A stretch of DNA of 64,000 nucleotides, from the NCBI GenBank assembly GCA_012729835.1, contig JAAYCK010000002.1, forward strand, positions 22,508-86,507. The letters are read 5' to 3'. Position 1 is the first letter of the stretch. Every line of letters starts with the position of its first letter. The notes under the pieces were generated by a model. The model had not been told where the DNA came from. It made no database searches and saw only the letters and a program-made list of their open reading frames with translations. A program made the translations under genes and the position numbers. This stretch comes from Syntrophomonadaceae bacterium (GTDB taxonomy: Bacteria; Bacillota; Syntrophomonadia; Syntrophomonadales; Syntrophomonadaceae). This document shows positions 8,217 to 16,721 of the stretch, piece after piece.

Positions 8217-9208
8217 ACACTCACCCCCGGAATCTCTCCGCGAACTTGGCCGTCAAGCTCGGGCATTTTTTGGTATATACCATAATCATCTGGTCCCTGC
8301 TTATAGAAGAATGGAACGGCAGCCCCCCTGCATTGGCGCATTAACTCAAAAGCCCACTCTGGGCGCATGGGCCTTTTGCCAGGACCGCTTTCAGATCCAC
8401 AGATAACCCAGTCAAGGTGCGGCACATCAGGGCAAGGGCGGCACATATCGGTATGTTCGCCGGTCAAAGCATCAATCTGGCACCACTCTTTGCAGCCCGC
8501 TTCATCGACATCCATGTGGCGCAGGTTTATTGGCCCCAGCATCGGCTCAATAGATACAAATCTTTTCGCTGCTGGTGTCTGCAATAGAATCGGGATCCGT
8601 TCGTCAGCCCTAGCCTGGTTCTCAGCGGTTACACCCAGCCAGAGGTTAGGAAGAGGCCATATTTTATTGAGGTATCCCCATGGCTTGTATTCACTTCCAC
8701 TGCTATTCCTTCCGTTTTCATCCCAATCACGGCAAGTGGCAGAGTACACGATATCTTCAACGGTTACATCCGGGTCGTCTGTATAACAAGGACAAGCGTC
8801 TGACCAAGCCCTGAGTAACTCCACTGGTGTTCTGGAAGCAAAATAGCCTTGCATGCGGCCGGGACGTTTGGTGAGGACCATGAAAACATGATCAGGTGTA
8901 TTATTAAATATTCTGCATCCCAGGATTACCCCGAATATTTCATCAAGCATCCAGTCTTCTACGTCCGGGTGAAATAAATCCCCCATGGAACACACAAAGA
9001 CTCTGCGCGGCTTTCTCCAGTGCAAAGGTTCGTCCATTTTATCCAGGTGCCGGGTAACATTAAACGGATTGTCTCTGTCGTACCCACAGCGCCCGGCCAG
9101 CCGCTTACTCATTCTCTTGGCATAACAATTCTGGCAACCTTCGGATACGGGCGTGCAGCCAGTTATAGGATTCCATGAGTCGGTAGCCCATTCGATCTTT
9201 GTGCTCAC
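8213..9208 (-). CDS. Phage Gp37/Gp68 family (DUF5131) three-Cys protein
   Basis: A 331-aa protein. The N-terminus KIEWATDSWNPITGCTPVSE then GCQNCYAKRM carries Cys18, Cys25 and Cys28, the three-Cys motif that defines the phage Gp37/Gp68 family and resembles a radical-SAM [4Fe-4S] site. Later family signatures are VFVCSMGDLFHPDV, LTKRPGRMQGYF, the LGVTAENQARADERIP segment and WVICGSESGPGKRPM. The reaction is unknown. A TcmP partner, often found next to this family, is not seen here. It overlaps both neighbours by 4 bases, forming a tight ASCH-Gp37/Gp68-methyltransferase unit, which suggests a role linked to nucleic-acid modification. Confidence 0.85.
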   Translation of the reverse strand: MSTKIEWATDSWNPITGCTPVSEGCQNCYAKRMSKRLAGRCGYDRDNPFNVTRHLDKMDEPLHWRKPRRVFVCSMGDLFHPDVEDWMLDEIFGVILGCRIFNNTPDHVFMVLTKRPGRMQGYFASRTPVELLRAWSDACPCYTDDPDVTVEDIVYSATCRDWDENGRNSSGSEYKPWGYLNKIWPLPNLWLGVTAENQARADERIPILLQTPAAKRFVSIEPMLGPINLRHMDVDEAGCKEWCQIDALTGEHTDMCRPCPDVPHLDWVICGSESGPGKRPMRPEWAFELMRQCRGAAVPFFYKQGPDDYGIYQKMPELDGQVRGEIPGVSV

Positions 9209-9771
9209 GCGGCTACCTCCAATCCCATCACAGCATCTTCGGTACCGGCTTCAACACGCCGCCCAGATACTATGCCTCTTGGCGTCCATATCTTTGTGTC
9301 CCCGACTACCCAAGGATCAATAGTAACCTGGTGTTCGGTGGCATCCCATTTCCATAGTCCCTGCTGGCCCTTAGCAGGTATCGGCGTTTTAAGCCTCGCA
9401 ACGTCTTTTAATTTCCAGGCATAGCGCCCAAGTGTATAATCACCGAAAGCCCTTTCCTGATCAGTGAGTCCAGCCACAAACTGAGGCGTAATCTTCACAC
9501 AATCAGCTAGGGTACATACTGCTATTACTGCACCAAATGGCAACTTAGGCCATATCATTAAGTCCAGTTCAGTTTTGCCAGTCAACGCATTATTGAAGGT
9601 TTTATCTGTAATGGCCAATTCCTTTGCATATGCTGGAGCACTCTTTGCTGCATGGATAGCAAATGGTCCTCTGTAACTGGGAGCCCATGAACGGGTTTCG
9701 TTCTGTTTTTTCTCTAGCCCCGCCAGGCTCGCCCATGGCTGCCACAGAGTAATCGTTGGTATCATTAACAT
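9205..9771 (-). CDS. ASCH domain protein
   Basis: A 188-aa protein. TITLWQPWASLAGLEKKQNE (residues 6-25), then ETRSWAPSYRGPFAIHAAKS and later FGAVIAVCTLADCV, is the RNA-binding-like ASCH fold (PUA-related). GRYAWKLKDV is the expected third element. ASCH proteins bind or process RNA or modified nucleosides. It is coupled by a 4-base overlap to the Gp37/Gp68 gene and lies 4 bases after a 59-aa gene. Function within the phage is unknown. Confidence 0.85.
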   Translation of the reverse strand: MLMIPTITLWQPWASLAGLEKKQNETRSWAPSYRGPFAIHAAKSAPAYAKELAITDKTFNNALTGKTELDLMIWPKLPFGAVIAVCTLADCVKITPQFVAGLTDQERAFGDYTLGRYAWKLKDVARLKTPIPAKGQQGLWKWDATEHQVTIDPWVVGDTKIWTPRGIVSGRRVEAGTEDAVMGLEVAA

Positions 9772-9775
9772 CAGA

Positions 9776-9955
9776 TCATTCCCCCCTTATAACTCTCACA
9801 TTGCGGCCAGGCACAACCACCCGGCCTATCTTTGTCTCGATCAGAACATTGTGCGGTCCTTTGCCCTTGCCCCGGCAGATAACTCGCCCAGGTATTCCCT
9901 GCCATGTTGCATTTAATTCAGCAGTACGTCCCCGGTAAAGTATGTAGTGGGTCAT
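9776..9955 (-). CDS. Small phage protein, 59 aa
   Basis: The frame from ATG 9955 to TGA 9776 encodes 59 residues. It starts MTHYILYRGRTAELNATWQG and ends with VVVPGRNVRVIRGE. It is a basic, beta-rich short protein. It begins 3 bases after the preceding stop and ends 4 bases before the ASCH gene start, so it fits the operon exactly. No family is recognised. Confidence 0.6.
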   Translation of the reverse strand: MTHYILYRGRTAELNATWQGIPGRVICRGKGKGPHNVLIETKIGRVVVPGRNVRVIRGE

Positions 9956-9958
9956 AGG

Positions 9959-10183
9959 CTACCACCACCCATTAATCTTCCCCGCCTGGTTGACGACATT
10001 AGTGGCCAGTAGGAGCAACATTCCCGCATGTACCTTGCGTTCAAACTTGCCGGTTTGCGCCCGGTATATGTCCAGAAATGATGGTTTCTCCCGTCTGGGC
10101 TTGTCCGCTGCTTTGACCGGCTGAACTGATATATGGCTGATCTTATATTGATCACGGGCAATCGCGATGCTTTCTTCACGCAC
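9959..10183 (-). CDS. Small phage protein, 74 aa
   Basis: Starts at GTG 10183, nine bases after GGAGG, and overlaps the upstream gene by 8 bases. The product is a basic 74-aa protein with no recognised family; the end (LLLLATNVVNQAGKINGWW) is helical. A second frame over the same bases (9952-10179) has poorer spacing and composition, so this frame is preferred. Confidence 0.55.
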   Translation of the reverse strand: MREESIAIARDQYKISHISVQPVKAADKPRREKPSFLDIYRAQTGKFERKVHAGMLLLLATNVVNQAGKINGWW

Positions 10184-10439
10184 TGGCTTGTCCCTCCTTC
10201 GGATATATCTCTCGGTAATCTGCTACCCGTTTCCTTATTCGGTCATCTACGTCATAGCCTTTTGCAATGCATTCCTCTTGGTACTTGATGTCGTCTGCCA
10301 GGGCTAACATATAGGCTTCTATCTTCACCTGTCTCTCGGTGGGTTGGCTCGGCTCGGCCTTTAACTGCTTTGCCTCATCTATTATTTGGTCTACCAAGGC
10401 CAAAATGCTCGTTATTACCTTGTTGTTAACATTGCTCAT
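10176..10439 (-). CDS. Small helical phage protein, 87 aa
   Basis: An 87-aa, mostly helical, charged protein (ITSILALVDQIIDEAKQLK at the start, DDRIRKRVADYREIY near the end). It overlaps both neighbours slightly in the leftward operon. No family is recognised and no metal or catalytic motif is visible. Confidence 0.55.
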   Translation of the reverse strand: MSNVNNKVITSILALVDQIIDEAKQLKAEPSQPTERQVKIEAYMLALADDIKYQEECIAKGYDVDDRIRKRVADYREIYPKEGQASA

Positions 10440-10938
10440 CGGAAAGAGCCTCCTTTGCTTCGTCGAGGAATCCTTTGGCTATAACCCTATGGATTTCCCC
10501 AACCGATTCGCAGTTTTCGCGATATACTTGATCGGCACCAACAAGGGTGTAATAATGCAACAGTTCTTCAGCAGCTCGTTTGAGAGCCAGCTTGTACTCT
10601 TCCAATTCCCGCAGCAGGTCCGCCCCGGGGTGGGGATTTTCGTTATAAAAACATTCCATCGACCTGAATAAATCGTTAACAACTTCGTCCTTATCGCTCT
10701 TGCCAGTAAAGACATAATTCAAATCAGCCAACCAAGCCTTGATATATTGCAGCGTACCCGCGTTGTCCGCTTTCGCCTGGGCGAGCTGGGCTTCGAGGTC
10801 TTTGACCTTCTCCGCAAGCTCGTTCCTTGAATCTACAGCCATCTGTATAAATGCTTCTATATCCATCAACATTGGCGGCTCTACCCCGTTGTCCAGAAGA
10901 ACCGATTTGCAGTCTTCCTTTATCGATACATTCAGCAT
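10426..10938 (-). CDS. Hypothetical coiled-coil phage protein
   Basis: A 170-aa protein from ATG 10938, preferred over an upstream frame extension because GAGGGATAAGG lies directly before it. Residues about 35-60 (SRNELAEKVKDLEAQLAQAK) form a coiled coil. The rest is helical and acidic, with LRELEEYKLALKRAAEELLH. It overlaps the next gene by 14 bases. Proteins with an N-terminal MLNVSIKEDCKSVLLDNG style are seen in phage early regions without known function. Confidence 0.55.
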   Translation of the reverse strand: MLNVSIKEDCKSVLLDNGVEPPMLMDIEAFIQMAVDSRNELAEKVKDLEAQLAQAKADNAGTLQYIKAWLADLNYVFTGKSDKDEVVNDLFRSMECFYNENPHPGADLLRELEEYKLALKRAAEELLHYYTLVGADQVYRENCESVGEIHRVIAKGFLDEAKEALSDEQC

Positions 10939-10940
10939 CC

Positions 10941-11129
10941 TTATCCCTCGCTTTCCCCGGCGCACTCCGGACACCAGTCCTCCCAATTACCGTTCCGCTT
11001 TTTGCTTTTCCATCCGGCCTCTTTCTTAACATCAAGGGCATCGTGGAAGCCAATAACCGGCTCGTCGTAGATGTAACCGCAGTTGTCGCAAATGAGGTCG
11101 TATTTACCGTGAGAGTTGTCTATGGTCAT
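10941..11129 (-). CDS. Small zinc-ribbon phage protein
   Basis: A 62-aa protein starting at ATG 11129, seven bases after AGGGGG. CDNCGYIYDE near the N-terminus and WCPECAGE at the C-terminus form a two-CxxC zinc ribbon. It is likely a small nucleic-acid or protein adaptor; no specific family is recognised. It ends 2 bases before the next gene. Confidence 0.6.
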   Translation of the reverse strand: MTIDNSHGKYDLICDNCGYIYDEPVIGFHDALDVKKEAGWKSKKRNGNWEDWCPECAGESEG

Positions 11130-11141
11130 CAGCGGCACCCC

Positions 11142-11441
11142 CTAATAAATCGAGTCTAATGCACTGCGCCGACTTCCCGATATCCCGCCGGCAGGCGGCA
11201 TCCGAAAGACGACTTTTGGCGTCTCCCAATCTTCGCTGGGTAAAAGCCTTACGCGTTCATGGAAAATCACATATTCCTGTATCTGATTTAGAACCTCTGT
11301 GGCCTCACCTTCGGAAGAATATTCGCCGACAAAGGCCTTGCGCAACCCTTCGCCCTCGGCATAAACTTTTTCGCCGTCAACCCATATAACATCAGCATTG
11401 CAAAGTACCATGCCGTTCTGCGACCGTATCCAAATACCCAA
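11142..11441 (-). CDS. Small phage protein, about 99 aa
   Basis: I place the start at TTG 11441, six bases after GGGGAG; an in-frame GTG at 11465 is the alternative. The product begins LGIWIRSQNGMVLCNADVIW and looks beta-rich, ending in a short Gly/Ser-Arg tail. No family is recognised. It overlaps nothing and lies 12 bases before the zinc-ribbon gene. Confidence 0.5.
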   Translation of the reverse strand: MGIWIRSQNGMVLCNADVIWVDGEKVYAEGEGLRKAFVGEYSSEGEATEVLNQIQEYVIFHERVRLLPSEDWETPKVVFRMPPAGGISGSRRSALDSIY

Positions 11442-11461
11442 AGTGATCTCCCCTTTCTCGA

Positions 11462-11812
11462 TCACGCTTTGCTGGCCTGAGCTTTACCCAACGGTAACCC
11501 GCAGATCTTGCAGAACTTTGCCCCAGGGTTTATCTCTTCGTTTCCGCATTGGGGACAATGCGGCGGAATGCCAATCCCGGCCATCGCAAAAAGAACCTTC
11601 TTAATGAGGTCAGGTTCTTCTTTTCCTCCATCCATCTGGATTACATGGACCTTTGGCTTCAGGTTGAGCTCCGGTTTCGGTTCCGATAGCATGATCTCCA
11701 ATATCTTCAGACCGAAGAGGCCAGAGCCAACCAATGTCCACTGATTCTTGTTGGCACCATGCTCTATCTTTTCTCGGCACTCGTTTAATGCCGCTAAAAT
11801 CTGTTTGTTCAT
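11462..11812 (-). CDS. Zinc-ribbon phage protein, 116 aa
   Basis: A 116-aa protein. The N-terminal 60 residues are helical (MNKQILAALNECREKIEHGA). The C-terminus has HCPQCGNEEINPGAKFCKIC, a classic zinc ribbon of the zinc_ribbon_2 type. It lies just downstream of recT in the same operon. A recombination- or regulation-related adaptor role is possible but not shown by the sequence. Confidence 0.6.
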   Translation of the reverse strand: MNKQILAALNECREKIEHGANKNQWTLVGSGLFGLKILEIMLSEPKPELNLKPKVHVIQMDGGKEEPDLIKKVLFAMAGIGIPPHCPQCGNEEINPGAKFCKICGLPLGKAQASKA

Positions 11813-11846
11813 GATATTTGCTCCCTTCTATTGGCAAGGTCAGGCA

Positions 11847-12716
11847 TTATGCCTGAGCCTGACCTTTCATAGCATTTTCAAAATCAAGAGATCCTGTATT
11901 GTTTGGTTCTCCTGTAGGGCCAGCACCATCAGCCGAGGAAGTGGTTTCTTCCCTGACGTCAAAAGGAACATCAATATATTCCCTCTTGGCTCCCACATCA
12001 GCCTGAGCTGTATCGTCAGCCTCCATAGCGTTAGCCATCTCGAGGCTCTTGGGAGCGTATTTTAGAACGGCGATAAGCACGGTCTTTTTGCCCATGGAAA
12101 CGGGATTAGTCTGCCATCCGCCGTCCTTCTTGTTGAAGCTCTTGGAGAATTTCTTAGCGTGCTTAATGATCTTGGTCCATGACCAACACTCGAAGTTATA
12201 TCCACCATTCTTCAGGTGGTAGACGGCATATATATGAGTGGGCAACTCGCCATCTGCAGGACCATCATCGCTCGGGATATGCTCAATGTCCTCAAATATT
12301 CCATAGGTGACCTTGAAATGGTCACCTTTGTATACTTCCCGGACATAGATAGATTTGTATTCCCCGGTTCGATAAGCCAGAGCCAATAAGCCTTGATATC
12401 CCAACTGGAAGGTAGCCTGATCGCCATAGGGAATAATGAAGCACTGTCCGAGGGGAGTATTGGGCTCTAATCCAAACTGAGCGCAGGTTATAAGGGCTGC
12501 TACAAAGCTGCTTTTCGTACAGGCCGCCAACTTCTCATTGCCCGTCCATATCTGAATAGCGAGTTTAGCCATTCGCTGGGGGTCCATTATGCCCTTTGGC
12601 AGAACCGCAGCTATATTTGGTATCTGGGCCTCGAAGAATTGCTGCACCGTCATTGTCTTGGGTTTATCCTGGACCGCCAGTTTGTTAGTGATATCAGTAC
12701 CTTTGCTATCTGCCAT
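11847..12716 (-). CDS. recT: RecT-family single-strand annealing recombinase
   Basis: A 289-aa protein with AAGGAGG before ATG 12716. The conserved core runs from MTVQQFFEAQIPNIAAVLP through AALITCAQFGLEPNTP, the FIIPYGDQATFQLGYQGLLA segment and GDHFKVTYG to the TNPVSMGKKTVLIAVLKYAP segment, a full match to RecT. RecT binds single-stranded DNA and anneals homologous strands after resection by a partner exonuclease. That partner (YqaJ type) is two genes upstream, and an SbcC-like ATPase is next. The Ser/Thr-rich tail (about residues 250-289) is variable in the family. Confidence 0.95.
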   Translation of the reverse strand: MADSKGTDITNKLAVQDKPKTMTVQQFFEAQIPNIAAVLPKGIMDPQRMAKLAIQIWTGNEKLAACTKSSFVAALITCAQFGLEPNTPLGQCFIIPYGDQATFQLGYQGLLALAYRTGEYKSIYVREVYKGDHFKVTYGIFEDIEHIPSDDGPADGELPTHIYAVYHLKNGGYNFECWSWTKIIKHAKKFSKSFNKKDGGWQTNPVSMGKKTVLIAVLKYAPKSLEMANAMEADDTAQADVGAKREYIDVPFDVREETTSSADGAGPTGEPNNTGSLDFENAMKGQAQA

Positions 12717-12888
12717 TGGTATTGTCCTCCTTTAAAATCTTTTCGCCTAATGCTTGGAACAAAGCGGTGGCTTGATCGCGTGTCATTATTATCCAAAGGG
12801 ATTTGCCGATAGCAACATCAACTAAATCTCCTCCAGTGTTGTATCTGATCTCATTCCCGCATTCGCTTACATTAATTTCCCCCGTCAT
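12706..12888 (-). CDS. Small phage protein, 60 aa
   Basis: A 60-aa protein lying between the exonuclease and recT genes and overlapping recT by 11 bases. The sequence suggests a beta hairpin followed by a helix (TRDQATALFQALGEKILKED). Small proteins at this position are common in RecT modules, but I recognise no family. Confidence 0.55.
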   Translation of the reverse strand: MTGEINVSECGNEIRYNTGGDLVDVAIGKSLWIIMTRDQATALFQALGEKILKEDNTNGR

Positions 12889-12902
12889 AACCCCGCGCCC
12901 CC

Positions 12903-13862
12903 CTAATACACCCGTAACGCCCGGAAGCTAGTCGGTTCAACCGTATAGCCTTTCCGGTGGGTGGTTTTCCAGGTGATTTTCTTGTTTCCGACAAAGGCCA
13001 TTTCAGCCTCGCCCATGGCCTGCATGAACTTCTGCTTGATGCCCTCTTGCTCCAAAGACAACTCTTTGATCTTGGCCCCCAGGTCCTTATACCGGTCATA
13101 GTAGCCCTGGTGATCAGGAAGTTGTACGACCTTGCCGCTGTCCTCTTTTTCATAGAGCTTTTTAAGGATGTCGGTATCATCATCAAGGCCGGCCGGCATG
13201 GGTTCAATCCGCAGGACAACAAAGTTATCCCAGAAATCAATTAGGCGGGGAGTCATGAGGTTTATAAACTCGTCATTGCGGGGGATCATGGTCCACAGAA
13301 GCCGCTTACCTACCAATGCCACTACATAGGCATATGATAAACCTGTGATGCTTAACTCCTGCTGGATCTGCGCATAATAGTGGTCGGGCAAATTATCGTC
13401 CTGCCACTCCCGCCACTGCATTTCTGATGCAGTCTTGATCTCGATAACTCCAGGTCCATACTCCGGATGCTCCACTATCCCGTCCAGATTGACTGACAAC
13501 ATTTCAAAGTCGGGATGTTGTAACATATATGGGTAGGCATGGACCTTGATCTCAATCCCCTCTTGCTTGAGGAAACGCTTCGGGAACTCTTCCCGGATAT
13601 GGGGCTCCATCCAGTTTCCAAACTCGGTATGGATATTGCCCTCGAAGGTCGAGCCTTGAGTCTTATCTACGTATACACCGAAACTGGAACGCCAGGGATT
13701 AATGCCTAATACTGCAGCCACTTCAGAGGCACCAATGTAGTGCCTCCGCAGTTGCAACCACTCAGATTCGGGCATGTCGGTGGTGTCTGCAATAACAATG
13801 CCTTTAATGCCAAATCCGGGGTCGATAAGAGTCTGTAGCTTCTCCGCTGCCATTGCCACCAT
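12903..13862 (-). CDS. YqaJ/lambda-type viral recombinase exonuclease
   Basis: A 319-aa protein of the YqaJ viral recombinase family, a 5'-3' double-strand exonuclease that feeds single strands to RecT. RRHYIGASEVAAVLGINPWR (residues about 39-58) is the family signature. The PD-(D/E)XK site is visible as LSVNLDGIVE (D) and GVIEIKTAS (ExK). HYYAQIQQELSITGLSYAYV is the conserved helix that follows. The ATG is adjacent to the TAG of the ATPase gene (TAGATG), indicating coupling. Confidence 0.92.
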   Translation of the reverse strand: MVAMAAEKLQTLIDPGFGIKGIVIADTTDMPESEWLQLRRHYIGASEVAAVLGINPWRSSFGVYVDKTQGSTFEGNIHTEFGNWMEPHIREEFPKRFLKQEGIEIKVHAYPYMLQHPDFEMLSVNLDGIVEHPEYGPGVIEIKTASEMQWREWQDDNLPDHYYAQIQQELSITGLSYAYVVALVGKRLLWTMIPRNDEFINLMTPRLIDFWDNFVVLRIEPMPAGLDDDTDILKKLYEKEDSGKVVQLPDHQGYYDRYKDLGAKIKELSLEQEGIKQKFMQAMGEAEMAFVGNKKITWKTTHRKGYTVEPTSFRALRVY

Positions 13863-15431
13863 CTAGCTCACCGCCTTTACCTGCAGGTCGCCCTGGGTGA
13901 CTTCAGTGATGAAATACTGATAATCATCATTGGCTATCTCCTGCAGCATGATTTCGCGCTGATCAGTGTCCAGGGATTCAAAGCGGTCGATACAGATCAG
14001 TTTAAGATCCCCGGTTGTGGCCCGGGCAATATCAAGGGCCAGCTTGATCTGTCTGCTGGTGGAAAGGTTGGTGATGGGCAGATCATCAATGGTAATCTGC
14101 ATTTGATCATTGATGCCCAAACCCTTGATGGGCAGTTTAATATCCTGCAGCAACAGTGCCGGGAGCTCTCGGGCCTTGGTTACGTGCTGATCGAACAACG
14201 CTGCCCGTTCCACTTTGAGGTTTAGCGTATCCCGCAATGCTTGCATCTGGTCATACAGGGCAATATACCCCTTCATGGATTCTGCTTTGTTGGCTTCTTT
14301 CTCCAGGGGTTCAATCTCTATTGCCGGATGGGTACCCAGAAAACACTCTGCATTCTCAGCCCGGTTTCGAATCCCCTTCTTTTCGTCATCTCGGCGCTCG
14401 TCTATAGCTTTGATGCATGCATCCCGCTCCTTCTCAAGCCCTTCAATCTTTATGGCTACAATGCCATCATCGATATTAGCCAGGTCGTTCTTCTTGAGAA
14501 TGATCTTGTTCTTGGCGGCCTGGATGCCTTCTTGCAGGAGCTTGATCTTCTCTTCCATGTCACTGATCTCAGATTCGATGCCGGTAATTTCATCCCGGAT
14601 CTTCTGCTTATCTTCCTCAACACTCTTCCGGGCCTTATCAGCTTTGAACTCAAAAAGCTCCTGTTGCTCCCGTACCTGTTGGTCGTATTTGCGGTCAACA
14701 TTGGCCATCTTGTCGCCCCAGGTATCTATCGCTTCCTGGGCTTGCTGGCGCATGGCGTTTACCTTCTGAGCATCCTGGACCTTTGCCCACAAATCCCCAA
14801 GCTTGAGGTCCCGCCAATCATCAGCGTTGTAATTATCCGGCAGCTGTTCGAATAATGCGTGGATCTCATTCTGGCACTCTTTAACTTCGGTGTTGGCAAT
14901 AGTGCGACGATCATAGAAATACTTCTCGGCCAGGTAGGTCAGCACATCGATAGCATGTTGATTCAGATTGACTTCCGGTACCATCCCAAACCATTCCTGC
15001 AGGTTCTCTTCGGTTACCCTTATTGGCATGAGGGAGAGCAATAGCTTGGTTTGATCAGATTCTTTCTGGGCCATAAAATCTACCGGGTTAAAGCCAAAAC
15101 CTTCACCTGTCAAACCCTTAAGGTAGGTCTCGGGCTTTGAGATACTGGCTCCCGCCCGAGTTATTTTGGCCGATTCCTTGCCGTCGGGCATGATTCTGCG
15201 GTCTATTGCAGTGCTATCGTCTAAGGCAACGAAGAGAGTAGCCCCTTCTGTCCCCTCGCGGACAAATTGAGTACGCCTCTTTGTATTGCGTACGGCCTTT
15301 TCAATGACTTCGAGAACAGAGGTTTTACCCCGTTCATTACCACCCTGGATCAGGTTGATTTTCGCCGCTTGGATCTCCAGCTCTGATATGCCAAGGCAGT
15401 TCCTGATTTCGAGTCTCGATATCTTAGGCAT
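13863..15431 (-). CDS. SbcC/RecF-like AAA ATPase with coiled coil
   Basis: A 522-aa protein. The N-terminal half-domain has ISRLEIRNCLGISELEI and the Walker A loop GGNERGKTS at residues 30-38. Residues about 215-330 form a long, highly charged coiled coil. The C-terminal half has ITNLSTSRQIKLALDIAR (signature) and LKLICIDRFESLDTDQRE (Walker B). This is the arrangement of SMC-like ATPases such as SbcC and RecF, at a reduced size. With YqaJ and RecT it forms a phage recombination unit. GGAGG precedes the start. Confidence 0.85.
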   Translation of the reverse strand: MPKISRLEIRNCLGISELEIQAAKINLIQGGNERGKTSVLEVIEKAVRNTKRRTQFVREGTEGATLFVALDDSTAIDRRIMPDGKESAKITRAGASISKPETYLKGLTGEGFGFNPVDFMAQKESDQTKLLLSLMPIRVTEENLQEWFGMVPEVNLNQHAIDVLTYLAEKYFYDRRTIANTEVKECQNEIHALFEQLPDNYNADDWRDLKLGDLWAKVQDAQKVNAMRQQAQEAIDTWGDKMANVDRKYDQQVREQQELFEFKADKARKSVEEDKQKIRDEITGIESEISDMEEKIKLLQEGIQAAKNKIILKKNDLANIDDGIVAIKIEGLEKERDACIKAIDERRDDEKKGIRNRAENAECFLGTHPAIEIEPLEKEANKAESMKGYIALYDQMQALRDTLNLKVERAALFDQHVTKARELPALLLQDIKLPIKGLGINDQMQITIDDLPITNLSTSRQIKLALDIARATTGDLKLICIDRFESLDTDQREIMLQEIANDDYQYFITEVTQGDLQVKAVS

Positions 15432-15446
15432 ACAGCCATTCCTCCT

Positions 15447-15641
15447 TTACGCTTCAACTACTCTGCGGTAGTCAACAAACCTGTTGGTAGCTACTTGGTA
15501 CGCCCTGCCCTTTTCCACCTTCACCCCGGCTGCCGGTTCCCATCCCGGCTTATAATCTGCGGTAGCACACTTGCGGCACCGTTTGCGGATCTTCCCGCCC
15601 TTGTTGTCGCAGTTATCGCAGGTCGCTCCTTCGTTTCGCAT
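15447..15641 (-). CDS. Small zinc-finger phage protein, 64 aa
   Basis: Starts at ATG 15641, five bases after AAGGAGTG, and gives 64 residues. CDNCDNKGGKIRKRCRKC is a CxxC...CxxC knuckle, like DnaJ-type or Zn-ribbon fingers. It lies immediately upstream of the ATPase gene, with 15 bases between. A longer frame reaching 15722 lacks a ribosome site. Confidence 0.6.
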   Translation of the reverse strand: MRNEGATCDNCDNKGGKIRKRCRKCATADYKPGWEPAAGVKVEKGRAYQVATNRFVDYRRVVEA

Positions 15642-15787
15642 GGTCTCACTCCTTTTAAAGAGTTGCCCGGGGGGCCGAAGCCACCCCGGATATATAGAAA
15701 CATTAAGGGGGTTACATGGCATCGGAGCGGGTACTTGCGGCGTTCACTCAAATCGGGCCACGGTGCTTTCGCCGCCCCGAAAAGTTA

Positions 15788-16090
15788 TTACGCCGCCTGA
15801 TCCTCCGCTGGCAGGATCCCGTACCGGTTCATCAGATCCTCTTCCAACTGCTTGATCTTGTCCTGGGCCTTTAATGCCTCTTCTAACTGCTTCCCTAACT
15901 CAATAGCCTTGGCGCTCAATTCCTCTCCGCCATGGCTGTCATAAAGATCAATCTCGTATAGGGCATTTACTGCCGCCTGATACTGGTCTTCTAACTGGGG
16001 CAGCTTTTCGACCAGAAGCTTCTGGTGGTTGATATCTGCGAACAGCCTGTTTATCTCATGGACTTTATCCAGTCCCATCAATGTTGGCAC
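15788..16090 (-). CDS. Small helical phage protein, about 100 aa
   Basis: I place the start at GTG 16090 behind GGAGGGG; ATG 16078 also fits. The product is mainly coiled coil (LLVEKLPQLEDQYQAAVNAL, LGKQLEEALKAQDKIKQLEE) with a short tail. No family is recognised. A 146-base gap without clear genes follows on the downstream side. Confidence 0.5.
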   Translation of the reverse strand: MPTLMGLDKVHEINRLFADINHQKLLVEKLPQLEDQYQAAVNALYEIDLYDSHGGEELSAKAIELGKQLEEALKAQDKIKQLEEDLMNRYGILPAEDQAA

Positions 16091-16141
16091 TTGCTTTTCC
16101 CCTCCCCTGTGGTAAAATTGAGGCAACCTATTTTACATATC

Positions 16142-16609
16142 CTATCTAGCCGCTCTGACCAGCGGCTTTTCTTCTTTTCTGGTGAATAACACTGCCAGCG
16201 CAGCGCCAGCTAATTCTTGAAGCTCTGTTCTGGCTTTCCCCCAAAGCGATTGCTCATTGTTGTCTACCACGCCGTCACAAGCAATAGATATTAGGTCACC
16301 TTCGATGGCCTGCATATCACGGCTTTCCTTTTGGAGTCTGAGCACTGCACGGGGTAGCTCGTCCAAACAAATCGCTGGCAAATATCTCCTGCCAACCTCT
16401 GTGTTTTCCTTAAGGTGCAGGTAAGCTAATTCGGGAGCTCCGTAAAGCTCGATCATGCGGCAGACTACATCATCACCTGGGATGGTCTTGCCGGTCTCAT
16501 AGTCTGATAGAGACCTGGGTGATATCTCCAGGCGTTCGGCAGCAACATCCTGATTGAGCCATGCGGGCAACCTGCATAACTTATAAATGTTTTGGCATTC
16601 ACTCTTCAT
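16142..16609 (-). CDS. XRE-family helix-turn-helix regulator
   Basis: A 155-aa protein with an XRE-type helix-turn-helix at residues about 8-62 (AWLNQDVAAERLEISPRSLS, then DYETGKTIPGDDVV). The C-terminal region is helical and may act in oligomerisation or signal response. It lies in the early operon downstream of the excisionase-like gene, so it is probably a second phage regulator distinct from the ImmR/Cro pair. Confidence 0.75.
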   Translation of the reverse strand: MKSECQNIYKLCRLPAWLNQDVAAERLEISPRSLSDYETGKTIPGDDVVCRMIELYGAPELAYLHLKENTEVGRRYLPAICLDELPRAVLRLQKESRDMQAIEGDLISIACDGVVDNNEQSLWGKARTELQELAGAALAVLFTRKEEKPLVRAAR

Positions 16610-16721
16610 TCCTTTTACACCCCCCTTCTGGTCTAATGATGGTAGAGCCCTTTCCGCTTTACCCCAATACTTTTCCTCGCTGGCCTGGCTCTGTTGCTAG
16701 AGCCGGGTCGGTTATCCCGCC

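Noticed and set aside
9952..10179. 75-codon frame overlapping the 74-aa phage gene
   Set aside because: The other frame has better start spacing after GGAGG and fits the stop/start coupling of the operon.
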